A stretch of 64,000 bases of DNA, taken from NCBI RefSeq assembly GCF_008180445.1, contig NZ_VTER01000003.1, positions 372,001-436,000 on the forward strand, written 5' to 3'. Shown here piece after piece: positions 9,351 to 18,226 of this stretch. The position numbers and the translations under genes were made by a program. Numbering within the stretch: position 1 is the stretch's first letter; every line of letters starts with the position of its first letter. The notes under the pieces were generated by a model. The model saw only the letters and a program-made list of their open reading frames with translations. It made no database searches and was not told where the DNA came from. The stretch comes from Bacillus_AB infantis_B. Its GTDB lineage: Bacteria; Bacillota; Bacilli; Bacillales; Cytobacillaceae.

Positions 9351-9379
9351 AGTTTATCGCTGTTTCCAGCAGGCGTCAA
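9351..9379 (-). promoter_or_regulatory. Promoter of the his operon (hisZ first)
   Basis: On the minus strand TTGACG (9374-9379) and TAAACT (9351-9356) are 17 bases apart. The leader to hisZ is only about 70 bases and holds no riboswitch or T-box that I can find. Confidence 0.75.
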
Positions 9380-9487
9380 CCATTAATGCTTATTTTCTGA
9401 AAATCGGGGGATGTATTCGCGGAAAAGCTTTTGAGGCAGGCGGTTACTGGGATTCGAACCGGTATACGCAGGGACTCAGCGGTGTTT

Positions 9488-9607
9488 ATTGGCGGGATTT
9501 TTGTTTTATTTGCGGGAATCTGTATATATTTGCGGGTTTTGAGTTTTATTTGCGGGTGTCCAATTTTATTTGCGGCTTTCCCGATATATTTGCAAGTTAC
9601 CATTTTT
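9488..9607. repeat. Degenerate 20-nt tandem repeat, six units
   Basis: Six units of exactly 20 bases, each opening with ATTTGCGGG or a close variant (ATTGGCGGG, ATTTGCGGC, ATTTGCAAG), followed by a variable T-rich half. It lies between the yvoF terminator and the hisZ promoter, the same placement as the other arrays in the window. Confidence 0.85.
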
Positions 9608-9643
9608 GCAGCTTTCACGATTTACCTGCCCCCTCCTCCAATT

Positions 9644-9677
9644 AAAAAAGCTCCATCAACCGAAGTCAATGAAGCTT
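9644..9677 (-). terminator. Terminator after yvoF
   Basis: On the minus strand AAGCTTCAT and ATGGAGCTT form a stem followed by TTTTTTAA, just past the yvoF stop. Confidence 0.8.
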
Positions 9678-9681
9678 TCTC

Positions 9682-10215
9682 TCACTCAGCCTGGCCGTAG
9701 ATCGGATCATCCTGCCAGCGCTTTTGCAGTTCTTCTTTTGTATAAATGACGCGCATCGGGTTTCCGCCGACGAAACTGCCGGGCGGGACGTCCTTGTGGA
9801 CAAGGGTCCCGGCGGAGACGATTGCCCCGTCTCCGATCGTGATGCCGGGCAGCAGGGTTGAATTGGCGCCGATCATGACTTCGCTGCCGATCTTCACCTC
9901 ACCGAGGCGGTATTCACGGATTAAATATTCGTGTGCCAGGATGGTTGTGTTATAGCCGATGACCGTGTTGCGTCCGACGCTTATTTTTTCCGGGAACATT
10001 ACATCCAGCATGACCATAAGCGCAAAAGATGTCTGATCGCCGACCTTCATTTTCAGGAATGTACGGTACAGCCAGTTTTTCAATCCGAGAAAAGGGGTGT
10101 ACCGGGCCAGCTGTATGACGATGAAATTTTTTACAACCTTCGCGAACGGGACCGTTTTGTACACATGCCAGAGGGAATTGGCGCCCTCAACCGGATGCCT
10201 GACTGTCTTCCTCAT
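9682..10215 (-). CDS. yvoF: Left-handed beta-helix acyltransferase (YvoF-like)
   Basis: Putative acetyltransferase of the hexapeptide-repeat class, 177 residues. Repeats are visible from about residue 75 (VGRNTVIGYNTTILAHEY, then IGANSTLLPGITIGDGAIVS). The usual ending PPGSFVGGNPMRVIYTKEEL is also present. Substrate is unknown. Its start overlaps ppaX by four bases, and it belongs to the hprK-lgt-yvoD-ppaX-yvoF cluster, as in B. subtilis. Confidence 0.9.
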   Translation of the reverse strand: MRKTVRHPVEGANSLWHVYKTVPFAKVVKNFIVIQLARYTPFLGLKNWLYRTFLKMKVGDQTSFALMVMLDVMFPEKISVGRNTVIGYNTTILAHEYLIREYRLGEVKIGSEVMIGANSTLLPGITIGDGAIVSAGTLVHKDVPPGSFVGGNPMRVIYTKEELQKRWQDDPIYGQAE

Positions 10216-10865
10216 CCTTTATAATCCTCCAGGATATCAAGGAGGTCAGCCATATTCTCCAGCATAAAATCAGGCTTGTACTGCATCAGATGCTCCCTGC
10301 CCTTAGCAGACCAGGCGACAGCGGCTGACTTGGTGCCTGCATTATGCCCGGCAAGGATGTCATGGTGGTTATCCCCCACCATGATAGCTTCTTCCGGACG
10401 GGAGCCGAGGAGTTCAAGCGCCTTGTAAATCGGCTCCGGATCGGGCTTTGGTTTTTCAACATGGTCCAGTGCCACTACAACTTCAAAGAACTGGTCCAGA
10501 TTCGTCAGCTTCAGCCCTTTTTCCACGACAGGCATCACCTTCGTCGTTACGATGCCAAGCTTGTAGCCTGATTCCTTCAGTGTCCTGACTGTATCAAACA
10601 CACCCTCAAACTCTTTGACAAGCACATCATGGTTCGCAAGATTGAACTCGCGGTATTTGCCGATCATCTCTTCAACCCGGCTTTCATCAATGCCGGCAAA
10701 AGTCTCATGCAGGGTCGGACCCATGAACGGAAGCACATCCTCCCGCTTGTATTTGTTCGGATAATACTCTTCAAGCGTGTGGAGGAATGAGCTGATGATC
10801 AGTTCATTTGTATCAATCAATGTTCCGTCCAGATCAAATAAAATCGTGTTTATGTTTTCGTTCAC
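10212..10865 (-). CDS. ppaX: Pyrophosphatase PpaX (HAD family)
   Basis: HAD-superfamily hydrolase that removes the pyrophosphate made when HPrK/P dephosphorylates HPr-Ser46-P. It has 217 residues. The nucleophile motif FDLDGTLIDTNE is at residues 10-21, motif III has the lysine in KPKPDPEP, and the last acidic motif is MVGDNHHDILAG. It overlaps both neighbours by four bases and shares an operon with hprK, which supports the assignment. Confidence 0.95.
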   Translation of the reverse strand: MNENINTILFDLDGTLIDTNELIISSFLHTLEEYYPNKYKREDVLPFMGPTLHETFAGIDESRVEEMIGKYREFNLANHDVLVKEFEGVFDTVRTLKESGYKLGIVTTKVMPVVEKGLKLTNLDQFFEVVVALDHVEKPKPDPEPIYKALELLGSRPEEAIMVGDNHHDILAGHNAGTKSAAVAWSAKGREHLMQYKPDFMLENMADLLDILEDYKG

Positions 10866-11809
10866 AAAGCAGCTTCCTTTCTATTGCTGGCCACTTGGGA
10901 GCGGCGGTTCCAGAAAAAGGCGACCGCCAATGTCAGTACAATGGCTGTGCCAAGGCGTATCAGGAGCAGCGGCAGCACCGGAATGCCGAGCGGGAGGAAA
11001 ATAAGTGTATCTTCGATTACCGCGTGGCAAGCGACCAGGAAGATGAACGCGATGGTCACATCCTTCCTGCTGACTCCGTCCTCCTTGACAGCCTGTATCA
11101 TGACTCCCGCCCCGTATGCCAGGCCAAAGATCAGGCCGGCAGCCAAAGTGGTCGAGGTATTCTCTTTCATTCCCAGCGCCCTTGTTGCAGGCGCCATCCA
11201 TTTTGAAAAAATATCCAGCCATTTCAAGTCTTTCAGCAGCTGTATCCCAATCATCAGCGGAATGACGATGATGGCGAGCTGCAGAATCCCGAGACCCGCC
11301 TTGGTTACCGCTTCTAAAAGAATGGCAGCAACACCTGCTGACTGTTCTTCCTTCGCCGGGATCAGGCCGTACTGTGCAAGCTCAGAGCCGCCGCGCCATA
11401 CCAGATTGATCACCACGGCAGACAGGATGGCCAGGCCGAAACGTACCAGCAGGATAATCCAGAGCTTAACGCCCACCTTGAGCGCCACACCGGATTCAAT
11501 CAGGATATTATGCGAAAAGGACAGCATGACCGCAATGATGAATACTTCCTTCACCGAAAGATCCAATGTCAGGATGGCCCCGATGGCTGCGTACAGATTC
11601 AGGAAGTTCCCCAGCACAAGCGGAATGGCGGCATCGCCGGACAGTCCAAGCAGTCCCATCAGCGGTGTTATCATCTTGATTACCCAGGGAAGCACAGGCG
11701 TATATTGAAGCAGCGCAACGATCAGCGTGACAGGGAAAATGATTTTCCCCAGTGACCATGTCGTTTTAAGCCCTGCAGCTAAGCCTCGTTTGAGCGTGCC
11801 GAACAGCAT
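10862..11809 (-). CDS. yvoD: Nucleoside-recognition (Gate) domain membrane protein (YvoD-like)
   Basis: Polytopic membrane protein of 315 residues with about eight hydrophobic segments. Two Gate-type halves are suggested by MKMITPLMGLLGLSGDAAIP-like and GMKENTSTTLAAGLIFGLAYG-like segments. The role is unknown. It is translationally coupled to ppaX (four-base overlap) and conserved beside lgt and hprK in Bacillus. Confidence 0.88.
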   Translation of the reverse strand: MLFGTLKRGLAAGLKTTWSLGKIIFPVTLIVALLQYTPVLPWVIKMITPLMGLLGLSGDAAIPLVLGNFLNLYAAIGAILTLDLSVKEVFIIAVMLSFSHNILIESGVALKVGVKLWIILLVRFGLAILSAVVINLVWRGGSELAQYGLIPAKEEQSAGVAAILLEAVTKAGLGILQLAIIVIPLMIGIQLLKDLKWLDIFSKWMAPATRALGMKENTSTTLAAGLIFGLAYGAGVMIQAVKEDGVSRKDVTIAFIFLVACHAVIEDTLIFLPLGIPVLPLLLIRLGTAIVLTLAVAFFWNRRSQVASNRKEAAL

Positions 11810-11844
11810 GTTTCTCCCTCCCCTTTGTTTTTATGCTATAGAGC

Positions 11845-12663
11845 TTAAGCACTCTTATCCAAATACCTTTTGTCTGCATAGCCCTTCGTTCTTCTGATAA
11901 CGATGAGCACTATGGCCCCGATGACCAGGACAATGGAAATAAACTGCGCCATCCTCAGGCTCTCAGTCAGCATCAGGCTGTCCGTCCTCATCCCTTCAAC
12001 GAAGAAGCGGCCGAGGCTGTACCAGATGACATACGTAAGGAAAAGCTCGCCCCTGCGCAGATTCACTCTTCTTAAAGACAGCAGGATAACAAATCCGGCT
12101 ATATTCCATAATGATTCATACAGGAAGGTCGGGTGGTAATATGTTCCGTTTATGTACATCTGATCTATGATGAACTGCGGAAGATGAAGATTTTCCAAAA
12201 ACGCACGTGTCACTTCACGGCCATGTGCTTCCTGATTCATAAAGTTGCCCCAGCGGCCGATGGCCTGGCCAAGGATGATGCTCGGTGCGGTGATGTCAGC
12301 CAGCTGCCAGAAAGAAATGCCTTTTTTCTTCGCAAAAACATACGCAGTGATGACAGAGCCGATCAGTGCCCCGTGTATGGCGATGCCGCCATGCCAGATT
12401 TTAATGATCTCGGCAGGGTTTTGTGCATAATAATCCCATTCAAAAATGACATAATACAGCCTTGCAGACAAAATCGCGATCGGAATCGCCCACAGCATCA
12501 GATCGGCAAACAATTCCTTCTGCAGCCCGCGCTTTTCCCCTTCGCGCATGGCCAGCCATAAAGCAAGCGCAATCCCCGTACCGATGATCAGCCCGTACCA
12601 GTGAACCTGGATGGGACCGAGCGAAAAAGCAATCGGATCAAGCGGCTGAATATTTTCTTCCAT
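11845..12663 (-). CDS. lgt: Prolipoprotein diacylglyceryl transferase
   Basis: Transfers diacylglycerol from phosphatidylglycerol to the lipobox cysteine of pre-lipoproteins in the cytoplasmic membrane. The Lgt signature is RWGNFMNQEAHGREV, with HWYGLIIGTGIALALW near the start and later TYYHPTFLYESLWN. The ATG at 12663 is chosen because AAGGAGA lies seven bases upstream; an ATG two codons earlier would be too close. 272 residues. This window alone encodes several of its clients (MetQ, CccB, the BMP lipoprotein). Confidence 0.97.
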   Translation of the reverse strand: MEENIQPLDPIAFSLGPIQVHWYGLIIGTGIALALWLAMREGEKRGLQKELFADLMLWAIPIAILSARLYYVIFEWDYYAQNPAEIIKIWHGGIAIHGALIGSVITAYVFAKKKGISFWQLADITAPSIILGQAIGRWGNFMNQEAHGREVTRAFLENLHLPQFIIDQMYINGTYYHPTFLYESLWNIAGFVILLSLRRVNLRRGELFLTYVIWYSLGRFFVEGMRTDSLMLTESLRMAQFISIVLVIGAIVLIVIRRTKGYADKRYLDKSA

Positions 12664-12721
12664 AATCATTCTCCTTTTTTGCAGAATCCCCTTACAGAAA
12701 CTCTCTATTTATATAGGTATA

Positions 12722-13651
12722 CTAATCGTTGTCTCCGTCCTCAATCACATCAGAAAGACGGCTTGTGAATTGTTCGGCAGCATTGACGCCCATTCGCTTC
12801 AAACGGAAGTTCATTGCGGCCACTTCAATGATGACAGCGAGGTTCCGCCCCGGGCGGACCGGGATGGTCAGCCTTGTGATATCTGTGTCAATGATCTTCA
12901 TTTTCTCTTCATCCAGGCCAAGGCGGTCATATTGTTTTTTCTGATCCCACAGCTCAAGATTCATAACGAGGGAAATGCGCTTATTGCTCCGGACAGCACC
13001 AGCACCGAATAAGGTCATCACATTGATGATGCCAAGCCCCCTGATTTCAAGCAAATGCTCAATCAGTTCCGGCGAGGTACCGACAAGATAATCTTCATCT
13101 TCCTGGCGGATTTCCACGCAGTCGTCGGCAACAAGGCGGTGTCCCCTTTTCACGAGCTCAAGGGCTGTTTCACTTTTACCGACGCCGCTCTTGCCCGTAA
13201 TGAGCACGCCCACTCCGTATATATCAACAAGAACGCCATGCACCGCGGTCGTCGGGGCCAGCTTGCTTTCAAGGAAATTCGTCAAAAGGCCGGAGAACCT
13301 CGTCGTTTTCTGCTTGGAACGCATAACAGGCACCGCTTCCCTTTCCGAAGCCTCGATCAGCCCTTCCGGCACTTCCATATCCCTTGTAATGATGATGCCT
13401 GGCGTGATATCAGTGCAGAGGGATTCCATCCTGTTCTGCCTGTCTGCATCACTCAGCTTTTCCGCAAAGCTCATCTCAGTCTTCCCTATAAGCTGGATGC
13501 GCTCTGCAGGGTAATAGTCGAAAAAGCCAGCCATCTCAAGCCCGGGTCTGGAAATATCACTGGTTGTAATCGGCCGGCTGATCCCTTCCTCCCCGCTGAT
13601 CAGCTCTAAATTAAATTTCTCGATGATGTCTTTTGTTCGCACTTTTGCCAC
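12722..13651 (-). CDS. hprK: HPr kinase/phosphorylase
   Basis: Bifunctional enzyme that phosphorylates HPr on Ser46 and reverses it by phosphorolysis; it is central to carbon catabolite control. 309 residues. The P-loop is GKSGVGKSETALELVKRGHR, and the signature LEIRGLGIINVMTLFGAGAV follows. The start is GTG, eight bases after AAGGAGG. It heads hprK-lgt-yvoD-ppaX-yvoF. A TATAAT lies about 35 bases upstream of the ribosome site without a good -35. Confidence 0.97.
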   Translation of the reverse strand: MAKVRTKDIIEKFNLELISGEEGISRPITTSDISRPGLEMAGFFDYYPAERIQLIGKTEMSFAEKLSDADRQNRMESLCTDITPGIIITRDMEVPEGLIEASEREAVPVMRSKQKTTRFSGLLTNFLESKLAPTTAVHGVLVDIYGVGVLITGKSGVGKSETALELVKRGHRLVADDCVEIRQEDEDYLVGTSPELIEHLLEIRGLGIINVMTLFGAGAVRSNKRISLVMNLELWDQKKQYDRLGLDEEKMKIIDTDITRLTIPVRPGRNLAVIIEVAAMNFRLKRMGVNAAEQFTSRLSDVIEDGDND

Positions 13652-13802
13652 GCTGTTGTCCTCCTTTTGCGGAATGCGCCTGATAAGGTCTATTATAAGT
13701 AATCGTTTCTTTCAATTGGAGAAACTAGACAATAAAGTTTCATCTTATTGTAGCATTTTTCCCCGCAGAACCAAATTGTGCTATCTGATTTTTTCAAAAA
13801 CC

Positions 13803-13837
13803 TTTACATAAGGGATGCAAAATTGGTATAGACAACT
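13803..13837 (+). promoter_or_regulatory. nagA promoter overlapped by a NagR/DasR-type operator
   Basis: TTTACA (13803-13808) and TATAGA (13827-13832) are 18 bases apart. The palindromic ATTGGTATAGACAACT at 13822-13837 covers the -10 and closely resembles the known DasR/NagR target ACTGGTCTAGACCACT. A regulator bound here would block transcription of nagABR. Confidence 0.85.
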
Positions 13838-13898
13838 ATATCTGTTTATTTTATCATGGAAATATAAAATATCAGGATTCAGAACGGAGATGTGAGGC

Positions 13899-15074
13899 AT
13901 GAGTTCCCTACTTTTAAAAAACAGCAGAGTGCTGACAGAGGATGGAATAATTGATAAAGGATATGTACTGGTTGAAGACGGCAAGATTAAAAGCTTCGGC
14001 CCAGCGGATGACCTTGGCGGCCAGTCTGCGGACCAAACGATAGAGCTGAATGCCGGTGCAACCCTGGCGCCGGGCTTTATCGACCTTCATATCCACGGAG
14101 CAGGCGGGGCCGATACGATGGACAGCACACCTGAAGCAATACAGACGATTGCCCGGACCCTTCCCGCTGAAGGGACAACAAGCTTCCTTGCGACCACTAT
14201 TACACAGGAAAAATCCTTGATCGAACAGGCACTGGCCAATGCGGCAGCATACAAGCAGCAGGGAGCGGAGGCCGAAATGCTCGGCATCCATCTGGAAGGC
14301 CCATTCATCAACGAAAAACGTAAAGGCGCACAGCCGCTCGAGCATATCCTGAAAAGTGATGTTGAGTTATTTAAAACGTGGCAGGAAAAAGCAGGACAGC
14401 TGATCAAGCTCGTCACCCTTGCCCCAGAACTTGAAGGCGGCAAAGAGCTGGTCCGCCATCTTGCCGAAACAGGCGTGGTTGCTTCCATCGGGCATTCTGA
14501 TGCTGACTATGAAGAAGTCAGGGAGGCTGTCGAAGCAGGTGCAACCCATGTAACCCACCTGTTCAATGGCATGAAGGGACTTCATCACCGTGAACCAGGC
14601 ACAGCAGGCGCGGCCCTCCTCTTCAAAGAGCTGATCGTGGAAATGATCGCAGATGGAGTCCATGTGCGTCCAGAAATGATCAAACTTGCATTGAAAAGCA
14701 AGGGGATGGATGGAATGGTGCTGATCACCGACTCGATGAGGGCAAAATGCCTGAAAAACGGCACCTATGATCTCGGCGGCCAGGACGTCACTGTCAAGGA
14801 TGGGATGGCCCTGCTTGAGGACGGCACACTGGCGGGAAGCATCCTGAAAATGAAGGACTCTGTTAAAAATATGACCAAGTTCGCGGATATCACATTAGCT
14901 GAAGCAGTCAAGCTGGCCAGCGAGAATCCGGCAAAGCAGCTGGATGTATTTGACCGCAAAGGCAGCATTGCAGAAGGAAAAGATGCAGATCTTACTGTAC
15001 TGAACGAAAACATGGACATCGTACTGACGATCTGCCGCGGAAAAGTCGCATATAACCATTTGGAGGTAGAATGA
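13899..15074 (+). CDS. nagA: N-acetylglucosamine-6-phosphate deacetylase
   Basis: Deacetylates GlcNAc-6-P to glucosamine-6-P in amino sugar catabolism and cell-wall recycling. 391 residues, amidohydrolase fold. Motifs are FIDLHIHGAGGADTMDS (metal-binding), VASIGHSDADYEE, THLFNGMKGLHHREPG, and the catalytic aspartate in LITDSMRA. First gene of nagA-nagB-nagR, behind a NagR operator. Its stop overlaps the nagB start region. Confidence 0.97.
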   Translation: MSSLLLKNSRVLTEDGIIDKGYVLVEDGKIKSFGPADDLGGQSADQTIELNAGATLAPGFIDLHIHGAGGADTMDSTPEAIQTIARTLPAEGTTSFLATTITQEKSLIEQALANAAAYKQQGAEAEMLGIHLEGPFINEKRKGAQPLEHILKSDVELFKTWQEKAGQLIKLVTLAPELEGGKELVRHLAETGVVASIGHSDADYEEVREAVEAGATHVTHLFNGMKGLHHREPGTAGAALLFKELIVEMIADGVHVRPEMIKLALKSKGMDGMVLITDSMRAKCLKNGTYDLGGQDVTVKDGMALLEDGTLAGSILKMKDSVKNMTKFADITLAEAVKLASENPAKQLDVFDRKGSIAEGKDADLTVLNENMDIVLTICRGKVAYNHLEVE

Positions 15075-15799
15075 TGAAAATCGTCCAAGCAAAAGACTAC
15101 CAGGATATGAGCAGGATTGCCTGCCAGATCATCCTGGAAAAAATCAAATCGGCTCCTTCCCTCACCCTGGGCCTTGCAACCGGCAGCACACCGAAAGGTC
15201 TTTACGATTGCTTAGCAGCGGATTATAAGGAAAACCGGACTTCTTATAAAAATATCCATACCGCCAATCTTGATGAATACATCGGCCTCCCGAAGGAAGA
15301 TAAAAACAGCTATCATACCTTCATGATTGAAAATTTGTTCAAGCATATCGACATACCTTTGAGCCAGACTTATATTCCGGATGGCCTGGCTGCTGACCTG
15401 GCAGAGGAATGCAGGCGCTATGACAGGCAGATCAAAATGCTTGGGGGAATCGACCTTCAGGTGCTCGGCATCGGGCAGAACGGCCATATCGGCTTCAACG
15501 AACCGGGAACCCCCTTTTCAAGCAGGACCCATGTCGTAGACCTTGATAAAAGCACAATTGAAGCAAACAGCCGATTTTTCTCCAGCATAAAAGAGGTTCC
15601 GAACCAGGCCATCACAATGGGCATTGCCTCTATTCTGGACAGCAGGGAAATCATGCTGCTTGCATCAGGCAAATCAAAGGCCGAAGCCGTCTATCATCTA
15701 TTGAACGGAAAGCCGGATGAAAAATTCCCTGCCTCCGCCCTCCAGCTGCATCCGCATGTGACAATCGTGGCTGACGCAGAGGCACTGCAAAAGGTATAA
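15074..15799 (+). CDS. nagB: Glucosamine-6-phosphate deaminase
   Basis: Converts glucosamine-6-P to fructose-6-P and ammonia. 241 residues from the second of two adjacent ATGs (15071 and 15074). The second is seven bases from GGAGG; the first would overlap the nagA stop as ATGA. Motifs are GLATGSTPKGLYD, NLDEYIGLPKEDKNSYHTFM and GIGQNGHIGFNEPG with the catalytic Asp/His. Confidence 0.96.
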   Translation: MKIVQAKDYQDMSRIACQIILEKIKSAPSLTLGLATGSTPKGLYDCLAADYKENRTSYKNIHTANLDEYIGLPKEDKNSYHTFMIENLFKHIDIPLSQTYIPDGLAADLAEECRRYDRQIKMLGGIDLQVLGIGQNGHIGFNEPGTPFSSRTHVVDLDKSTIEANSRFFSSIKEVPNQAITMGIASILDSREIMLLASGKSKAEAVYHLLNGKPDEKFPASALQLHPHVTIVADAEALQKV

Positions 15800-15811
15800 G
15801 GAGACATTCAT

Positions 15812-16537
15812 ATGATTGATAAAAATTCACCGATCCCTATCTATCACCAGCTGGAAGAACAGCTGAAAAAGCAGATCAGGGAAGGCACCCTGCAGGAAGA
15901 AGAAGCCATACCATCCGAACGGGAATATGCGGAGCAATTCCAAATCAGCAGGATGACAGTCAGGCAGGCCATCAGCAATCTTGTCAGGGAAGGCCTCCTT
16001 TATCGGGAAAAAGGCCGCGGCACATTCGTCCACAAACAAAAAGTCGAGCAGGAGCTTCAGGGGCTAACAAGCTTTACGGAAGATATGGTGATGCGCGGGA
16101 TGAAGCCGAGCAGCCGCACCCTTTCCTTCCAGACACTGCCCGCTCCAGGCGGCATAGCATCACGCCTCCAGATTGCAGAGGGCAGCCCAGTCTATGAAAT
16201 CACCAGGATCCGCCTGGCCGACGGACTCCCCATGGCAATTGAAACCAACTATATTCCTGAGACGCTCATGCCCGGCCTGACAGAAGAGGACCTGAGGAAT
16301 TCCCTTTACGAATACGCAGAAACCCGCCTATCCCTGTCCATTGCAGAAGCTGAACAGGAGATCGAAGCAGCCGGGGCCAAAAACCGGGAGGCAGGACTTC
16401 TCTCCATACAAGAAGGCTCCCCCATCCTCCTCATCCTCCGCACAACCCGGCTCTCCGACGGCACCCCCTTCGAATTCGTCCAATCCGCTTATCGGGCTGA
16501 CCGGTATAAATTTGTTCATACAATGCGGAGGGTGTGA
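15812..16537 (+). CDS. nagR: GntR/HutC-family repressor of amino sugar genes
   Basis: Transcription repressor (NagR, formerly YvoA) that responds to glucosamine-6-P or GlcNAc-6-P. 241 residues. An N-terminal winged helix (about 8-75, with EREYAEQFQISRMTVRQAIS) is joined to a UTRA effector domain (about 95-235). It is the third gene of the nag operon, 12 bases after nagB, and the operator in front of nagA implies autoregulation. Confidence 0.95.
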   Translation: MIDKNSPIPIYHQLEEQLKKQIREGTLQEEEAIPSEREYAEQFQISRMTVRQAISNLVREGLLYREKGRGTFVHKQKVEQELQGLTSFTEDMVMRGMKPSSRTLSFQTLPAPGGIASRLQIAEGSPVYEITRIRLADGLPMAIETNYIPETLMPGLTEEDLRNSLYEYAETRLSLSIAEAEQEIEAAGAKNREAGLLSIQEGSPILLILRTTRLSDGTPFEFVQSAYRADRYKFVHTMRRV

Positions 16538-16680
16538 GGGTTTAGCGGTTTTTGTATCAGTATAGAATGGGAGATGTGCTTCTTCATGGGGACGTGTTAA
16601 GTTACTCAACTCGGTTTGCTCTTATATTTAAGGGAGCCTTTCAAAGCAGCTTTAGGTTGCCCAATCAATTATTAGAAGCT

Positions 16681-16813
16681 CTGTTGATCGGAGTGGAAGG
16701 CACGAAGACTCCTGCGGGAAATAGCGGCAGAGCTGAGACCCCGCAAGAGCTTGCTCTGAGGAGGCTCAGCGCCGCCCCGCGGAAAGCGAAGTGCCTGCAG
16801 CGCAGATCAACAG
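16681..16813. repeat. 133-bp dispersed repeat, copy A
   Basis: Bounded by CTGTTGATC and its inverse GATCAACAG. Internally GGCACGAAGACTCCTGCGGG faces GCGGAAAGCGAAGTGCC. A further inner hairpin has GCTGAGACC and GAGGCTCAGC arms. Together with the 58 bases after it, it forms a 191-bp unit repeated as copy B. No coding potential; it looks like a MITE/REP-type element. Confidence 0.9.
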
Positions 16814-16871
16814 CCCCATTCAAAGAGAGCTAAAGTCTCCCTTTTGCTAATGCAAATAAATTCTAAAAACC

Positions 16872-17005
16872 CTGTTGATCGGAGTGGAAGGCACGCAGAC
16901 TCCTGCGGGATTGCAGCGGCAAAGCTGAGACCCCGCAAGAGCTCGCTCTAAGGAGGCTCAGCGCCGCCCCGCGGAAAGCGAAGTGCCTGCAGCGCAGATC
17001 AACAG
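16872..17005. repeat. 133-bp dispersed repeat, copy B
   Basis: Nearly identical to copy A over its length, and the following spacer (CCCCATTCAAAGAGAGCTAA onward) is also duplicated, so A and B arose by tandem duplication of about 191 bp. Confidence 0.9.
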
Positions 17006-17063
17006 CCCCATTCAAAGAGAGCTAAAGTCTCCCTTTTGCTAATGCAAATAAATTCTAAAAACC

Positions 17064-17197
17064 CTGTTGATCGGAGTGGAAGGCACGAAGACTCCTGCGG
17101 GATTGCAGCGGCAAAGCTGAGACCCCGCAAGAGCTCGCTCTGAGGAGGCTCAGCGCCGCCCCGCGGAAAGCGAAGTGCCTGGAGCGCAGATCAACAG
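17064..17197. repeat. 133-bp dispersed repeat, copy C
   Basis: Third tandem copy. The element is well conserved but the sequence after it diverges from the A/B spacer within about 15 bases. Confidence 0.9.
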
Positions 17198-17261
17198 CCC
17201 CATTCAAAGAGAAACATTGAGGTCTTTCGCTTTTCCTTAAGCCAAACAAATTATAAGAAAC

Positions 17262-17318
17262 TCTGTTGATTGCACCGTCAGACCTGTCCCCACAGAAACC
17301 AAAGTGCCTGCAACGGAA
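17262..17318. repeat. Decayed remnant of the 133-bp repeat
   Basis: CTGTTGAT at the left and AAAGTGCCTGCAACGGA at the right match the ends of copies A-C, but the middle has been deleted or replaced. Confidence 0.55.
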
Positions 17319-17406
17319 TCTTCCTGAAATTTTTTCATCCCCACCATGTCCTAAATCCCCATTTCCCCCTATATAGTAAATGAACAATCATTTAGGAGGG
17401 AAACAA

Positions 17407-18060
17407 ATGAAAATCTTACTCGACGCAGGACACGGCTACGAAACCCCTGGAAAAAGAAGCCCCGACGGATTCAGAGAATACGAATTCAACCGCCAGGCCG
17501 CCCACTACTGCCGCAAAATTCTTGAACTGGCCGGATTCACCGTCATGGACTCTCATTCCGACGAATGGGACATCCCATTATCCGAAAGAACCGGAATGGC
17601 TAACCGCTGGAAAGCAGACTGCTATGTCTCCATCCATGCCAATGCTTACGGAGCAGGCTGGAACAGCGCAAACGGAATCGAAACATACGTCCACACCTCC
17701 CGCCCTGCAGAAGCACTTAAACTCGCCCAATCTGTCCAGGCACAGCTCGTAAAAGAAACCGGCCTGGCCGACCGCGGAGTCAAAGCCGCAGACTTCCATG
17801 TATTAAGAAAAACCACCATGACAGCCATCCTCATCGAATGCGGATTCATGACCAATAAAACAGAATGCGGTCTGCTGCAATCCAAAGAATACCAGCAGCT
17901 CTGCGGAGAAACCATCGGCATGGCACTCCTATCATTTTACAAACCAGCCGGCGGCCTCTACAAAGTCCAGGCCGGAGCCTTCTCTCAACTAAAAAACGCC
18001 CAATCCCTCGCCGGAAAACTAAGAGAAAACGGCGTACCGGCTTATATTACTTATTCCTAG
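17407..18060 (+). CDS. cwlC: N-acetylmuramoyl-L-alanine amidase, CwlC-like
   Basis: Zinc amidase that cleaves MurNAc-L-Ala bonds; CwlC of B. subtilis acts in mother-cell lysis. The ATG at 17407 follows AGGAGGGAAACAA. 217 residues. An Amidase_3 domain fills about 1-175, with zinc-binding LLDAGHG, a glutamate in FREYEFN, CYVSIHANAYG, and the catalytic ILIECGFMTN. The C-terminal 35 residues (YKVQAGAFSQLKNAQSLAGK) look like a single SPOR half-repeat, shorter than a full SPOR domain. It is bracketed by five copies of the 133-bp repeat and interrupts the nag-yvl order, suggesting acquisition or rearrangement here. The symbol is by similarity only. Confidence 0.85.
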   Translation: MKILLDAGHGYETPGKRSPDGFREYEFNRQAAHYCRKILELAGFTVMDSHSDEWDIPLSERTGMANRWKADCYVSIHANAYGAGWNSANGIETYVHTSRPAEALKLAQSVQAQLVKETGLADRGVKAADFHVLRKTTMTAILIECGFMTNKTECGLLQSKEYQQLCGETIGMALLSFYKPAGGLYKVQAGAFSQLKNAQSLAGKLRENGVPAYITYS

Positions 18061-18071
18061 GAATCAAAATA

Positions 18072-18110
18072 AAGAGCGGGCCCCGCATTGGGAGACCGCT
18101 CTTCTTTGTT
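18072..18110 (+). terminator. Terminator after the cwlC-like gene
   Basis: AAGAGCGG and CCGCTCTT form the stem, followed by CTTTGTT. Confidence 0.75.
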
Positions 18111-18226
18111 GAAAAAGGGTACGTTTTAAGGATCTTCGGTACCCTTCGAACTTTCAATCTATTTAATACACTACCTGCGTAAATAATGATTATACGGCTG
18201 CCAGGAGTGAAAAAAAGTTTGAAACC

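Noticed and set aside
9437..9475. tRNA-like GGGATTCGAACC near the hisZ upstream array
   Set aside because: It resembles a T-loop on the minus strand, but the flanking bases do not form a 5-bp T-stem (only two pairs) and no acceptor or anticodon arm is found.
10884..11708. Open frame of 274 codons antisense to yvoD
   Set aside because: Ser/Thr/Pro-rich composition typical of the reverse strand of a membrane protein gene; no motif or ribosome site.
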